Of a stretch of 64,000 bases of DNA, positions 24,501 through 34,900 are shown piece after piece. The notes beneath the pieces are model-generated. The model saw nothing but the letters and a program-made list of their open reading frames with translations, ran no database searches and was not told the DNA's origin. The DNA is taken from positions 1-64,000 of the forward strand of contig CAYRDC010000016.1 in the NCBI GenBank assembly GCA_964422925.1. The letters are read 5' to 3'. The stretch is from CAYRDC01 sp964422925. GTDB taxonomy: Bacteria; Bacteroidota; Bacteroidia; Chitinophagales; S012-47. Made by a program: the position numbers and the translations under genes. Every line of letters starts with the position of its first letter. Position 1 is the stretch's first letter.

Positions 24501-25484
24501 TTACCATTTTGTCCGGTTCATCCACCAGGCGCCTGCCAGGGCGGGCAACGCCAGGTTTATGATCCAAAGCAGCGTAGCAGCCACAATAATGCCAAAATCG
24601 TTTTGCGTAAAGGGGCCGATTAAATAGAGGCCAAGATTATAACGCAGGCTGAACTGGGCTATTGCCGGCAGGGGCATGAGGGTATGCGCCAGCATAATGC
24701 ACGACACCAGCACAAGCGCTGTCAGGAAAGGCACAAACACTCCGCAGGCATAGAGCAGCAGCACAAACTGAAGAAGGAAAACCAAATAGCGCAGCGAAGC
24801 GAGCGCCAGTGCTCTCCAAAGGGCTTTTCCGTGGTTCCCCTGCAAAGACAAAGCGAGGGGGTCCAAGCGTTTCAGTAAAGGCAACTTTGCCAAAAGCGAA
24901 AGCCATCGCGGAGAGAAAGCATAAACCAGTGCCAGCAGGAAAGCCAGGCCCGTTGCCGCTGCCATCCACTGATGGCCGTAAAAAATCCCGTCACCGGAAA
25001 TATGTAACCATATGAGCGCGGACGGAACCCCGATAAGCAAAGCAGCGGTAAACTGGGCAAAGGAAGAAAGCAGAGAAGGCGGAAGGGCGCGGGCCCTGTT
25101 TCCGGGCGGCAGCATGAGCAAACGCCCGGCAAATTCCCCTACCCGGTTCGGGGTCAGCACACCGATGGATAACGCGGCAGCCGCGGCTTTGAAAGCCGTA
25201 CGCAAAGACACCGGAACTAACGGTTGCACCAGGATCTTCCATCGCCAGGCATCCAGCCAAAGATTTACGGGCAGTAAAAAAACAGCCGCCAGTGACCACG
25301 GAATCCGATGCCAGGACCAGCTGGCGGCAAAAACCGGGAACAGAGACACAACATCACGGTCAATTACCAGTTGTTTATAAAGAACCGCCAGCAGCAAAAG
25401 CGTAATTGCTACTTTTATAATGAACCGGGCCGCGTGATTGCCGGTTTTTACCCGCTGATATATGGCAACAATGGAATGGTCCAT
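24501..25484 (-). CDS. lysylphosphatidylglycerol synthase TM-region/UPF0104-type membrane protein
   Basis: 327 residues from the ATG at 25484. The open frame extends 23 codons further, but that part lies deep in ruvC. About eight membrane helices are visible, with the family markers AAAALSIGVLTPNRVGEFAGR (the conserved glycine- and proline-containing re-entrant part) and LPAIAQFSLRYNLGL. Members resemble the flippase domain of MprF and the AglD family, and move or modify lipid-linked substrates. There is no catalytic lysyl-transfer domain here. The start overlaps the divergent ruvC start by 23 bases. It leads a minus-strand unit with the DUF3108 gene. Confidence 0.85.
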   Translation of the reverse strand: MDHSIVAIYQRVKTGNHAARFIIKVAITLLLLAVLYKQLVIDRDVVSLFPVFAASWSWHRIPWSLAAVFLLPVNLWLDAWRWKILVQPLVPVSLRTAFKAAAAALSIGVLTPNRVGEFAGRLLMLPPGNRARALPPSLLSSFAQFTAALLIGVPSALIWLHISGDGIFYGHQWMAAATGLAFLLALVYAFSPRWLSLLAKLPLLKRLDPLALSLQGNHGKALWRALALASLRYLVFLLQFVLLLYACGVFVPFLTALVLVSCIMLAHTLMPLPAIAQFSLRYNLGLYLIGPFTQNDFGIIVAATLLWIINLALPALAGAWWMNRTKW

Positions 25485-26052
25485 AGAAGACAAACAGGTT
25501 ATCCTCGGCATAGACCCTGGCACCACGGTGATGGGGTTTGGAGTCATAGCCATTGAACAATCGAATATACAGTTTTTGGCAGCGGGTGTGGTGAAGCTGG
25601 GTCATTTATCCAATCATCACGAAAAGCTGAAAGCAATTTACGAGCGCACCCTTGGGCTGCTGGAACAATACCGGCCCCAATGCGTGGCCATCGAAGCCCC
25701 GTTTTACGGTAAGAACGTACAATCCATGCTTAAGCTGGGCCGCGCGCAGGGAACAGCTATCGCAGCTGTTATTTCCAAAGGACTGCCTGTTACGGAATAT
25801 GCCCCGAAAAAAATAAAACAATCCGTAACCGGCAACGGAAACGCCTCCAAGGAACAAGTGGCCGCCATGCTGGAGCACATCCTGCGGAAACCCATCGAAA
25901 CACGTTTCCTCGATGCCACAGACGGGCTGGCCGCGGCCGTCTGCCACCACTACCAGTTAACCGGCCTGGCCGCCAGCCAGGGGAAAAGCGGCAAATCCTG
26001 GGAACAATTCCTGAAAGAAAACCCCGGGCGAATTATCGGAGGTTCGCACTGA
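25462..26052 (+). CDS. ruvC: crossover junction endodeoxyribonuclease RuvC
   Basis: 196 residues. The RNase H-like nuclease that resolves Holliday junctions in homologous recombination. The four acidic catalytic residues are present: D18 in GIDPGTT, E79 in AIEAPFYGKN, and D151 and D154 in DATDGLAAAVCHH. The N-terminus before VILGIDPG is about 10 residues longer than usual, and a second ATG at 25471 would shorten it by three. Either start overlaps the 5' end of the divergent membrane protein gene. The 3' end overlaps the convergent HIT gene by 20 bases. ruvA and ruvB are not in the window. Confidence 0.96.
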   Translation: MATMEWSIEDKQVILGIDPGTTVMGFGVIAIEQSNIQFLAAGVVKLGHLSNHHEKLKAIYERTLGLLEQYRPQCVAIEAPFYGKNVQSMLKLGRAQGTAIAAVISKGLPVTEYAPKKIKQSVTGNGNASKEQVAAMLEHILRKPIETRFLDATDGLAAAVCHHYQLTGLAASQGKSGKSWEQFLKENPGRIIGGSH

Positions 26053-26428
26053 TCTCCCGGGCCGTTTGTTCAAATTCCTCATGTGTTAGTTTCAGTTTCG
26101 GCTTGCTGAAATCAATGTCGTATATACCATTGATGGGCACCAGATGAATATGCGCGTGCGGCACTTCCAGCCCGATGACGGCAACGCCTACCCTTTCGCA
26201 AGGTATAGCCCGGTCAATGGCCCGTGCCACCTTTTTGGCAAACACCCACAAATCGGCCAGCAGGTCATCTTCGAGGTCAAAGAGATAATCGGTTTCCTCC
26301 TTGGGAATCACCAGGGTGTGCCCCCGTGCCAATGGATTGATATCCAGAAATGCGAGGAATCGTTCTTCCTCGGCCACCTTGTAACAAGGAATTTCTCCCT
26401 CAACAATCCGGGTGAATATACTGGGCAT
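26033..26428 (-). CDS. HIT-family nucleotide-binding hydrolase
   Basis: 131 residues with the histidine triad HAHIH (91-95) and the family N-terminus IFTRIVEGEIPCYKVAEEE. FLDINPLARGHTLVIPK forms the nucleotide-binding sheet. HIT proteins of the HinT branch cleave phosphoramidate bonds of AMP derivatives. It is cytoplasmic, 26 bases after the greA stop on the same strand, and overlaps the end of ruvC. The physiological substrate is not known for most bacterial members. Confidence 0.94.
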   Translation of the reverse strand: MPSIFTRIVEGEIPCYKVAEEERFLAFLDINPLARGHTLVIPKEETDYLFDLEDDLLADLWVFAKKVARAIDRAIPCERVGVAVIGLEVPHAHIHLVPINGIYDIDFSKPKLKLTHEEFEQTAREISANLR

Positions 26429-26454
26429 AATGTACGGGATTTTATATCCCGAAT

Positions 26455-26928
26455 TTACACAGTGATTTCCAGAATTTCGAACTGAATGGAACCGTTGGGG
26501 ACTTTGATATCGGCCGTTTCGCCAATCTTCTTGCCCAGCAATCCTTTGCCGATGGGCGAGGTAACGGATATTTTTCCTTTTTTCAGGTCGGCTTCGTTTT
26601 CCGACACGATTTGGTAGGTAAATTCTTTCCCGGTGCTGACATTCCGGATTCTGACGGTGGAAAGCACCTGTACCCTGGAGCTGTCTATTTTATTCTTATC
26701 GAGCACTCGGGCTTTGGCAATGACAGCTTCGAGCTGGGCAATCCGGTATTCAAGGTGTCCCTGAGCTTCTTTGGCGGCATCGTATTCAGCGTTTTCCGAC
26801 AGGTCACCTTTGTCGCGGGCTTCCGCAATTTGCTGTGCGATTTCCGCACGACCACGGGTCTTCAAATCGCGCAGCTCCTGTTTCAGCTTTTCCAGCCCTT
26901 CCTGTGTATAATAATGAATGTCAGCCAT
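26455..26928 (-). CDS. greA: transcription elongation factor GreA
   Basis: 157 residues. The N-terminal antiparallel coiled coil contains YYTQEGLEKLKQELRDLKT and GDLSENAEYDAAKEAQG, with the acidic tip D and E residues that stimulate RNA cleavage by stalled polymerase. The C-terminal FKBP-like domain has SPIGKGLLGKKIGETADI and ends with EILEITV. It is followed on the same strand by the HIT gene, a pairing seen in other Bacteroidota. The terminator at 26966-27004 lies upstream and separates it from the TonB-cargo-PorV operon. Confidence 0.97.
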   Translation of the reverse strand: MADIHYYTQEGLEKLKQELRDLKTRGRAEIAQQIAEARDKGDLSENAEYDAAKEAQGHLEYRIAQLEAVIAKARVLDKNKIDSSRVQVLSTVRIRNVSTGKEFTYQIVSENEADLKKGKISVTSPIGKGLLGKKIGETADIKVPNGSIQFEILEITV

Positions 26929-26965
26929 ATTGCAATGAATTAAATAAAACCGGATTATTGATAAA

Positions 26966-27004
26966 AAAAGAAACGCCTCTATGCGTCATAGAAACGTTTC
27001 TTTT
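26966..27004 (-). terminator. terminator of the TonB receptor-cargo-PorV operon
   Basis: A perfect 10-base stem (AAAAGAAACG 26966-26975 with CGTTTCTTTT 26995-27004) encloses a smaller dyad CTATG cgt CATAG. On the minus strand it is followed by a run of T, 26 bases past the stop at 27030. On the plus strand it ends in TTTT and may also work. Confidence 0.85.
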
Positions 27005-27029
27005 CGGACAAGTCCGGTTACAAAGATAC

Positions 27030-28100
27030 TTAAAAATTCAGACGAATGCCAAGGGCATGGGTTCCGCCAAAGGCCGTGGAACCCCGGTAACCGTAATCAA
27101 TGCCCATCATGGGTTGCATTTTATCTTTCCGGAAAGGCACATTCAAGGTAAACCCGCCAGAAATGCCATTATGGGCGTTGGTGTTTGTGGCCGGGTTGAG
27201 CAAACCGGGTTCATATTTATAGCCGGCCCGCAACACAATCATTTCCCGGTTTCTCACTTTCAGACCATATTCAGCGCCCAGGCCGAACTGGTCTTTGTAG
27301 AAAGCATTGGATGTAAAACTGGCCGCAACGGTAAGACGGTGCTTGCTTTGAACATAAAAATCGTACGAAGCCCCGATATTCAATTGGGAAGGCAGTTCAA
27401 ACTGCTGGGACAACTGGCCGACATTGGCCTGGTAATCGCCTGTAATGACATCGGTCCGGAAGTTGAGCCCGTCTCCTGAATATTTCATAGGCGTTCCGAT
27501 ATTTCGCAGGGAAACTCCGAATTTGAATCGCTCAGGGAAAGCTTCCGGCCCGGTGTTGTACACCAAACCGGCATCCAGGGCTATGCCTTGTGCTCGGACA
27601 TTGGATATGGATTCTGAAATGATCTTAACCACAATGCCACCATGAATAAAATCGGCAAAGGAATGCCCGTATGCCAGTTCAATATTCAGAAACTGGGGTT
27701 TATAGGTCCCGAGGCCGCCTTCCGGCTGGTCGTTGGTGGTAATTTCAATGTCACCGAAATCAAAACTGGTAACACTTAAACCCAAAGCCCCTTCACCGAT
27801 TTTCTGGCCAAATCCAAGGGCATTGATTCGGACACCCCAGCCCATCAGGTATTCGGTATGGGAGAAGTTGAATTCGCTGCCATTGATAAAGGCCAGGCCG
27901 CCTACGTTCAGCCGCATGGCTTCCATGCCCCGGACGGACGCGATATTGATCCAGTTCCACCCGGCCGCCCTGGCCCATGGGTTTACCAGCAATTCCGAAG
28001 CGCCCGATTGGGCCGTACGGTCCGGGTTGCCGGCCCTGGCAGGAAGTGCCAGGAAAAGCAAACCGCAAAAGGCAATCAAAATAACTTTTATGTTTTTCAT
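27030..28100 (-). CDS. PorV/PorQ-family outer membrane beta-barrel protein
   Basis: 356 residues from the ATG at 28100, chosen because it begins a signal peptide (MKNIKVILIAFCGLLFLALPARAG); 13 further codons are open upstream. The mature protein is an amphipathic-strand barrel of the UPF0164/PorV-PorQ type, with the N-terminal pattern GASELLVNPWARAAGWNWIN and NVGGLAFINGSEFNFSH and a terminal phenylalanine (LGIRLNF). PorV shuttles folded T9SS cargo from the translocon to the surface attachment complex. This copy is the last gene of an operon with a TonB receptor and a T9SS cargo, 19 bases after the cargo stop, so it is likely a dedicated partner of that cargo and not the housekeeping PorV. That last point is inference. 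Confidence 0.8.
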   Translation of the reverse strand: MKNIKVILIAFCGLLFLALPARAGNPDRTAQSGASELLVNPWARAAGWNWINIASVRGMEAMRLNVGGLAFINGSEFNFSHTEYLMGWGVRINALGFGQKIGEGALGLSVTSFDFGDIEITTNDQPEGGLGTYKPQFLNIELAYGHSFADFIHGGIVVKIISESISNVRAQGIALDAGLVYNTGPEAFPERFKFGVSLRNIGTPMKYSGDGLNFRTDVITGDYQANVGQLSQQFELPSQLNIGASYDFYVQSKHRLTVAASFTSNAFYKDQFGLGAEYGLKVRNREMIVLRAGYKYEPGLLNPATNTNAHNGISGGFTLNVPFRKDKMQPMMGIDYGYRGSTAFGGTHALGIRLNF

Positions 28101-28119
28101 AGAATGCGAATTGTCAGTT

Positions 28120-31100
28120 TTAGAAAGTATCCAGGTCAATGGGACGCATCACGCCAAACCATTTCACCACTTTTTCACCCAACCCGGGAGCGCTGACATG
28201 TATCAAGTACAACCCGCTGGCTATGGGTATATTTTTTGAATTTTTCAGGTCCCAGTCAATGGACGTTTCCAGGTTCACTTTCTGTAATTCGGCTCCCGGT
28301 GTATTATCCATACCCACATCCCGGTTGAAACGCCTGACCAGCTGGCCGTCAATGGTATAGATTGATACCGTACAATTTCGCGGCAGGTTGGTAATCTTCA
28401 CCCGGTTGTCCAGCTGACTGCGCTCATATTTGCTGTAGGCATAGTAGGGATTCGGCACCACCCGTATCAGGTCCAGGGCGTTTTTCGCCACTTCAGTGAC
28501 TTGTTTCTCAACGGCCAGGCTGTCAGTGGAGAAGGTATATTTGGGATATCCTCCGTTTTCACCCGTGATTACCTTCTTCACATAAGGTTTCTGTACCCTT
28601 AGGCGGATTTTGGTTTCGGTGGGCACCAGCCCTTCATCCCATGATTTCATTTTATAGCCTGTGGCAAGCATGGCCGGTGAGAACCAGATGCAAGTCTTGA
28701 ACACGTTTCGAGTAGCCACGTTGACCGACAGGTTCTGGAACTGCTGCTGGAAGAAGGCGCCTTCATCGTACTCTGTGTTCGAGATGTAGATAAAATGCTT
28801 GCCACCCACTCTCAGGTCAAACCCGTTGGGGCCGGCCGCGGTAAAGAGGTTATCGGTGGGATTCCAGATCATGTCGTCTCCGTTGTCTGCTTTCAGCCAG
28901 GAATCTTCCCCGAAAATGATATTCAGGCGCTTGCCGGTTTCCACGTTGATGGCATAGCCCGGGAACCACGAGCGGCCGCGGTCAGTGGCGTCATAGGTGC
29001 CGTCCAGGTTCAGCGAAGCGTGGTCGCGCATTTCCAGTTTCCGTTTGCCGCCTTCAGCCAAGGCCGGTTCTTCGCTTTGTTCCACTACGATGCAGCGGGT
29101 CCATTTTGTCTTATCCGGGGTAAGCACGATGTCCACGCTGGCGAGGCTGTCCATCCGAAGTGATGCCAGCAGGCCGGGTACGCCACGGGCCGGCATATAG
29201 TCTTCTCCTGACTGGATACCGCCCACCAGTGCCATAGGTGCCCAGGTGCCGTTGATGACGTCTTCGTATATCTCATCATCATCGCGGCCGGGGTAATCAT
29301 CGTAATCGAGGCCGTTGGGATTGTCGTAAATCCCCGATCGGATCCAGTTGAAGAACGACTGCTGTTCCCCATCCGGTTCGGCACTAAGCCACTGCACGCC
29401 CGGGTCAAGGTATTCTTTAGTACCTTCCAGGAAACCGTTATTCTCCACCCCGTTGGTCGTACCCGGGTTGCGGGTTTGCTGAATAGTAATGGATAACCCG
29501 ATTTCAGGAATCAGTTGTTCGTTGGCCCTGCGGATGGTCATATCCGAGGTCCAGGTATCCCCGGTGGTTTTATTCACCAAAGTCCAGGTACTGCTCGAAT
29601 CGATCATACCGTTAGAACCGGTTGGATCGTTAAAAATGAGTTCGAAATCACCGTTGGGCACTTTTACCGGGTCATACACCTTTACATCCACCGGCCCGAG
29701 GGAGCGTTGGTATACCGGATGGGCCATTTTATTGTTTGCCAATATCTCGGCCACCGATTCAGGCGTCAGGTCCACGATATTGCCGCCATTACCGGTTCCT
29801 TCAATGCGTGTAATCTCCGGTCCCATGCCATATTGGGAATTCAAAATCATTCCTTCATTCTCCGGGTCCGGAATGTGCGGAATGCCTGTATAGACTTTTA
29901 TGTTTTTCCGCCCTTCGAGGTATGGTTTTTTCTGACTGTCAGGATCGCCCGGTTTGTATGGCATGTAGTTGTTTTCGGCATATGCCACCACCGAGAAATA
30001 ATAAGTCTTGTGGTTTACCAGGGTTTTATCTCCTTCGGCAAAGGCGTCTTCCCGGATGCGGAAGGAATGCACAATTCCTTGATTGTTCCCGTCCACCATT
30101 AATTCAGGCACATCAGCGCCTACAGTGGGGTCAAAGGTGAAGTTTACCAGTTTGTCCACATTATCCTTGATATCCACCTGGGCAATCAAACGGGCTTTGT
30201 TCGGGTCGTTATATTCTGAAGAGCTGACCAGGTCGTTTTTCAACTGGTATATTTTGTATCCCTGGAAGTTATAGGTTGAATCACCGTTGGTCAGCGAATC
30301 AGGCAGTGATTCGATAATGGATTTAATAATCGGATCCGTTTCCTCGTAGTCTTCATTGGCGTTGTTGGAAGTTGTGCTGTCGTTATAGATTGAGAGGATG
30401 AGTTCGCGGTCCAGTTCACGAATGGTCATAGAAGGCGCATCCGGCCCGTCAATGAGTTTGAAATTATTGTCAAACAGGGCCTGTGCTTTTTCATCCACCC
30501 CGCATAGCATAGCAAAGTCAGCGTTGCAGCCTGTTTGGTTGGGCGGCCTGACCCAGACTACGCCAACGACCACTTCATTCAGTGCACCTGGTTCCAGCCT
30601 GAAGGGTCCGGATGACTGCATAAACCTGCGGTCGGCAGGCGAATTGCCTTCGTCACATTCGCTCCAGCCCCCGGAGCCCGGAGGATCGGGGAACATGACA
30701 TCAGTCGGCTGTCCGGTATGGAATCCGTTGCCTCCGAAAGTAAAGGGTGAGCCATCTTTCCAGGTACCGGAAAGGTAGCCGTAATAATGGGAGGCCACTT
30801 CAGGATTGCCAATAGTTGAAAAGTCATTATTGTAATACAGGAATTTCGACATACCGAGCACCACGGAGTCCACGATTTGTCCTCCGCTGTAGATATATTT
30901 TTTCGGCCCTTGGAAGAAGTCAACCCCTACCAGAGGCGGGTTGGCACCGTAAGCGGCCGCGGCCGGGCCATCCACGGCATCCCCGTTATAACAAATACCC
31001 AATGATTGATCCGGGCAGGCACCCACAAAATCGTCAAAGGCATACCCAAGGTCCGCGTCCACCCACTGGCCGAAATACACGGAGTCAAGTGTAGTGGTTG

Positions 31101-31962
31101 AAAAGTTCCGGACCCGGTATTTGTAAAAGGTCATATCGTTGATCTCATCGTTGGTGGCAAAGGCGAAGGCCAATGTTTGAATTTCCAGGCCGATGGCTTC
31201 GCCCCCGGTTTCGGTGTGGATGTTGCCCTTGTCGTTGTAGACCCACCAGATGGCTTGGTCGCCCGGCACATCGGGGTAATCTCCGTTTTCCGGGTTGTAA
31301 ATGGCATCCCCGTTGACATCCACAAACGGAGCCAGCGGTTTATTAGGACTCAAGTTCAGGATAGCGCCATTGGCACCCACGGCATGCGGATTTCCTTTTC
31401 CCGGCCATTCCAGTACGGATTTTGGAATGCTGGCGAGGGGAATGGTTCCTCCCGCATCGACTCCGTATTGGGCTCCCAGGGCAAGCATGGTTTCTATATC
31501 ATCCAAAGTTACTTTCCAATGCCGGTCATAATCCGAACAGGTTTGATCGGTGATGGATCCGTTGCCATCCAGGGGTCCGGGCCAAAAGTCATTGCCCGAC
31601 TGGCGGTAAGTCTGCGCGGCTATCTTCAACTGTCCACCGGCATCAATGCCGCCAATCCACAGAGCGCCTGCAAAGAGGGAATGCACGCTGGGCTGCCCGG
31701 AGCCGGGATCCACCTTGGGAATCTCGTAGCGCGCTGTATTCAGGTCCCACCACATATCGCCTCCTGCCAATAGCGTGGTACGTACATTGTTAACGTCCAT
31801 CTCTACCTGGCTGGTAGCCGGTGAACAGGCAGCCGCCACCTTAGCCGGTGTCCTTACTTTATTTTTTCCCGGCCAATCCACATTTTTCTCAGCCATTCCT
31901 GAGTGAACAACCAGCATGGCCAAAAGGGTTGTCAGTGTATATCTCTTTATGTTACCTCGCAT
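28120..31962 (-). CDS. large secreted protein with C-terminal T9SS-type sorting domain
   Basis: 1280 residues with a signal peptide (about 1-24, ending HSGMA). The N-terminal 480 residues are a paralogue of the 12140-13838 protein, sharing FVDVNGDAIYNPENGDYP, HTETGG and WVDADLGYAFDDFVG. The middle contains Asp/Asn-rich loops such as YDDYPGRDDDEIYED, possible calcium sites. The last 110 residues have a T9SS/FlgD-like tail: VVPNPYYAYSKYERSQLDNRV, VSIYTIDGQLVRRF and IASGLYLIHVSAPGLGEKVVKWFGVMR. No enzyme motif is recognised. It lies between a TonB receptor (19 bases upstream) and a PorV-like barrel (19 bases downstream) in one operon. It is probably surface-exposed or released and linked functionally to the receptor. 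Confidence 0.8.
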   Translation of the reverse strand: MRGNIKRYTLTTLLAMLVVHSGMAEKNVDWPGKNKVRTPAKVAAACSPATSQVEMDVNNVRTTLLAGGDMWWDLNTARYEIPKVDPGSGQPSVHSLFAGALWIGGIDAGGQLKIAAQTYRQSGNDFWPGPLDGNGSITDQTCSDYDRHWKVTLDDIETMLALGAQYGVDAGGTIPLASIPKSVLEWPGKGNPHAVGANGAILNLSPNKPLAPFVDVNGDAIYNPENGDYPDVPGDQAIWWVYNDKGNIHTETGGEAIGLEIQTLAFAFATNDEINDMTFYKYRVRNFSTTTLDSVYFGQWVDADLGYAFDDFVGACPDQSLGICYNGDAVDGPAAAAYGANPPLVGVDFFQGPKKYIYSGGQIVDSVVLGMSKFLYYNNDFSTIGNPEVASHYYGYLSGTWKDGSPFTFGGNGFHTGQPTDVMFPDPPGSGGWSECDEGNSPADRRFMQSSGPFRLEPGALNEVVVGVVWVRPPNQTGCNADFAMLCGVDEKAQALFDNNFKLIDGPDAPSMTIRELDRELILSIYNDSTTSNNANEDYEETDPIIKSIIESLPDSLTNGDSTYNFQGYKIYQLKNDLVSSSEYNDPNKARLIAQVDIKDNVDKLVNFTFDPTVGADVPELMVDGNNQGIVHSFRIREDAFAEGDKTLVNHKTYYFSVVAYAENNYMPYKPGDPDSQKKPYLEGRKNIKVYTGIPHIPDPENEGMILNSQYGMGPEITRIEGTGNGGNIVDLTPESVAEILANNKMAHPVYQRSLGPVDVKVYDPVKVPNGDFELIFNDPTGSNGMIDSSSTWTLVNKTTGDTWTSDMTIRRANEQLIPEIGLSITIQQTRNPGTTNGVENNGFLEGTKEYLDPGVQWLSAEPDGEQQSFFNWIRSGIYDNPNGLDYDDYPGRDDDEIYEDVINGTWAPMALVGGIQSGEDYMPARGVPGLLASLRMDSLASVDIVLTPDKTKWTRCIVVEQSEEPALAEGGKRKLEMRDHASLNLDGTYDATDRGRSWFPGYAINVETGKRLNIIFGEDSWLKADNGDDMIWNPTDNLFTAAGPNGFDLRVGGKHFIYISNTEYDEGAFFQQQFQNLSVNVATRNVFKTCIWFSPAMLATGYKMKSWDEGLVPTETKIRLRVQKPYVKKVITGENGGYPKYTFSTDSLAVEKQVTEVAKNALDLIRVVPNPYYAYSKYERSQLDNRVKITNLPRNCTVSIYTIDGQLVRRFNRDVGMDNTPGAELQKVNLETSIDWDLKNSKNIPIASGLYLIHVSAPGLGEKVVKWFGVMRPIDLDTF

Positions 31963-31981
31963 GGTAAGAATTTTTGTGGTT

Positions 31982-34900
31982 TTAGAACTTCAGCTTAACA
32001 CCAAACTGTATCCTTCGTGGCAGGCTGAACTTATCCGGATTATGCATTTTTATAGTGTACAAATCAATAAACGACTGCGGATCGACCTGTCCGGCCAGGG
32101 TTTCGGAGGAAGCCGGGTAATCGAGGAACCCGTCATCTCTCGGATCGCCTGTATAAGCATACACGCTCAGGATATTTTTTGCATTCAGCAGGTTTTGAAC
32201 AAGAATATAGACATTCACAAACCGCGGATGATCTTTGCTTCCTATGGCAAAATCTTTGTCGAGTCTGGCATCGATTTTAAAATTCCAGGGAAGGCGTGAG
32301 CCGTTTATGGTTCCTTCCAGCGCTGATTGCGTCCGTACGCCAAACATTGCGGTTGGGGTAGGTACATTCTGGCGGGTATAGGGCTCACCCGATCTGGCAC
32401 GGAATACAATGTTAATACCCGCGTTGGATAAGATATCGCGTCCGCCAACCACCGGCCCGTTGTATTCATCGCCAGCCGGGAAACGGTAATCCAGGTTAAT
32501 GTTAAAGGTATGTCGCACATCATAATTCAGCGGCAGAATGGTGCGCAGGTTCGGCTGTCCGGCCCCGATGAGGTTGATCTGGGAAGTAGTTCCTGAACCG
32601 GTTCCATCGGCAAATTGCAGCGTGTAGGCTGCTGTCATGAGGGTGTTGTTCACCCTGCGAATCAGGTCATAGGTAAGCGTAAGGCCTTTAACCGTCCCGA
32701 AGTCAATATTGCCATAAGTGGTATAATTTACCGGGTAGGCATAGTTTACTTGCATTACCTGCATCATATCGCGCAACTCTTTATAAAAAGCGGAAATCTT
32801 CAAAGCGGAATGATCGCTCAACGCTTGCTGGAATCCCAATTCATAATTGATGGTTTTTTCCGGCTTCAGGTCCGGATTTGGAATGACACCATCGATCGCA
32901 ATTTCCTGCAAGAAATAATAGTGGTAAGGCGTGGCTTCATTCCGGCTGAGTGGACGTTGGGTTAGCACATCATAGTGAGCTGTAAACATGGCTGTTTCAG
33001 TAATCGGAAAGGAAAAGGCGATCCTGGGCATTACCGTATACTGCGGATCATAATCCACGAAAGAAAGATTCGGATCAAACGTATTCGGATCCTTGATATC
33101 CATGGTCGGATCCACCAGGTAAGGAGAAATCTTCCCGGTACTGGTCTGAGCCGCCAGTACGGCCGGATCGAATATTTCTGCTCCGGTACTGTTGTACCAC
33201 GTGTCCCCTTTCCGGTAGCCGACAATTTCGGTCGGGTTTTGAATATCGTTCACGTACACGGCATAGTCGCTTCCTATATTGCCCGGGTGTGTAACCGGAT
33301 TTCCGGCCAGTTGGTCCACTTCGGCCACTGTGCGGATGGGGTACAGCGAATATTTGTCTTTCAACACTTTCTGATTGGCATCGAAGCGGTCGACCCGTAA
33401 CCCGACCCGGAATATAACCCGGCCAATATTGAACTTATCCTGTACATAAACCCCGGTATAAATCGGTTCATAAGCCCCGAGGTCACGGGTGTAGTATTCG
33501 TCAAAATCTTTCACTCCATTACCGTTCAGGTCGGCAAATTTCAGGAAGAAGTCGCTGAACGCGGGCTGCCTTTTCAGCTTATTCCCGTAATAATCATATC
33601 CCCGTGTGGAAACCAGCCGGTTTCCATCCTGGATCAGTTCATCCGGGCTGAACATATCGAGGCTGAAGAAATCTGGATCAATGGCATCGATATCGATCCA
33701 CTCAAGGCTGTTGACCGGCAAGCCGAGTTTGCGTCTTAACTGGATATCAAAATACTTTTGATCGGCCTGGCTGTACCGTGGGAAATAGAAAATGGTATCA
33801 TACTGCCCCAGTTGGCCGGTGAAATCCGAATAGAGAATGGTATCCCCGTTAATCAGGTAATAGGGTTTGGAAATATCGAGGTTATTCAGGTGAAAGTTGG
33901 CATTCTGGCGCATAAGTTCCCAAAGGCTGATGGGAGATACATAATAAGACCGTTCGATGCGCTGCTGATATTCAAATCCAAACTCGAGGGCATGCTTGTT
34001 AATCCGGTCGCCTGAACTTTTTTTGAGATCCACCGAAGCATCGAACCGCATTCCGAACTGTTGGTTATCCGATTTTCCATAATTGAACCAGGGCACACCC
34101 GGATTATAGTACATGGAATAAGTAACCTGGTTCTGGGTGAAGTCCCCGTTGCGCAATCCTCCGCCAAGCAGCACCTGGGCCAGGGTAACCGGGTCTTCGG
34201 TTTCGTAATACATTTCGGTATAGCGCGACATGAGCGGATTGGCGGTACCGGGTTCAAAAGTGACAGCCGTATCGGAATAACCCAGCAGGCGGAAACCGGT
34301 GTTCCCGGTTAGTGAATCCATGCCATAGGCGTAAACAGGCGCCCGGTACGTATGGAATTTACCTATGTAACCGTATAAAAACGGGTTCCACCCGAACCTA
34401 GGATCTTCCTGCGAAGAAGTGCTCCGCTGGTAATCGAGCTGGATGGTATAAAAGGCATTGGCCAGCTGGTAGCCGCTTGTACTTCCTTCTTCCTTGTTCT
34501 GCAGCTTATCCATAAACCGTTGCGTGAACTTAGCATAAGCACGTATATCATTATTTATCACCAGCGGGTTGTTTTCCGCGTTCATCAGGGAGAATGTCCG
34601 TACGTAGGCTCTTCTTTTTCTATAGTAATATTGTCCGCCCAGCGTCACATTGATTGACCGGCTGGGTTTAAAATCAAGTTTGCCGAAAAAACTGCCGGAT
34701 AAAAGCCAGTTATTGGGTTTGTATTTGATTTCATAGAGGTCGTCAGCATGCAGGTATTCTGAACTTTTGCTCAGCCCGGTTCCGAAGGAAGAAGGGCGAA
34801 GTGGGTTTTGCTTGATTTCCTGCAGCACACTGTCTTTCACCTGATAAAGAGGCGTGGCAGGCGGGTCATTATCTTTTTTATAGAGGAATTCACCTGTAAA

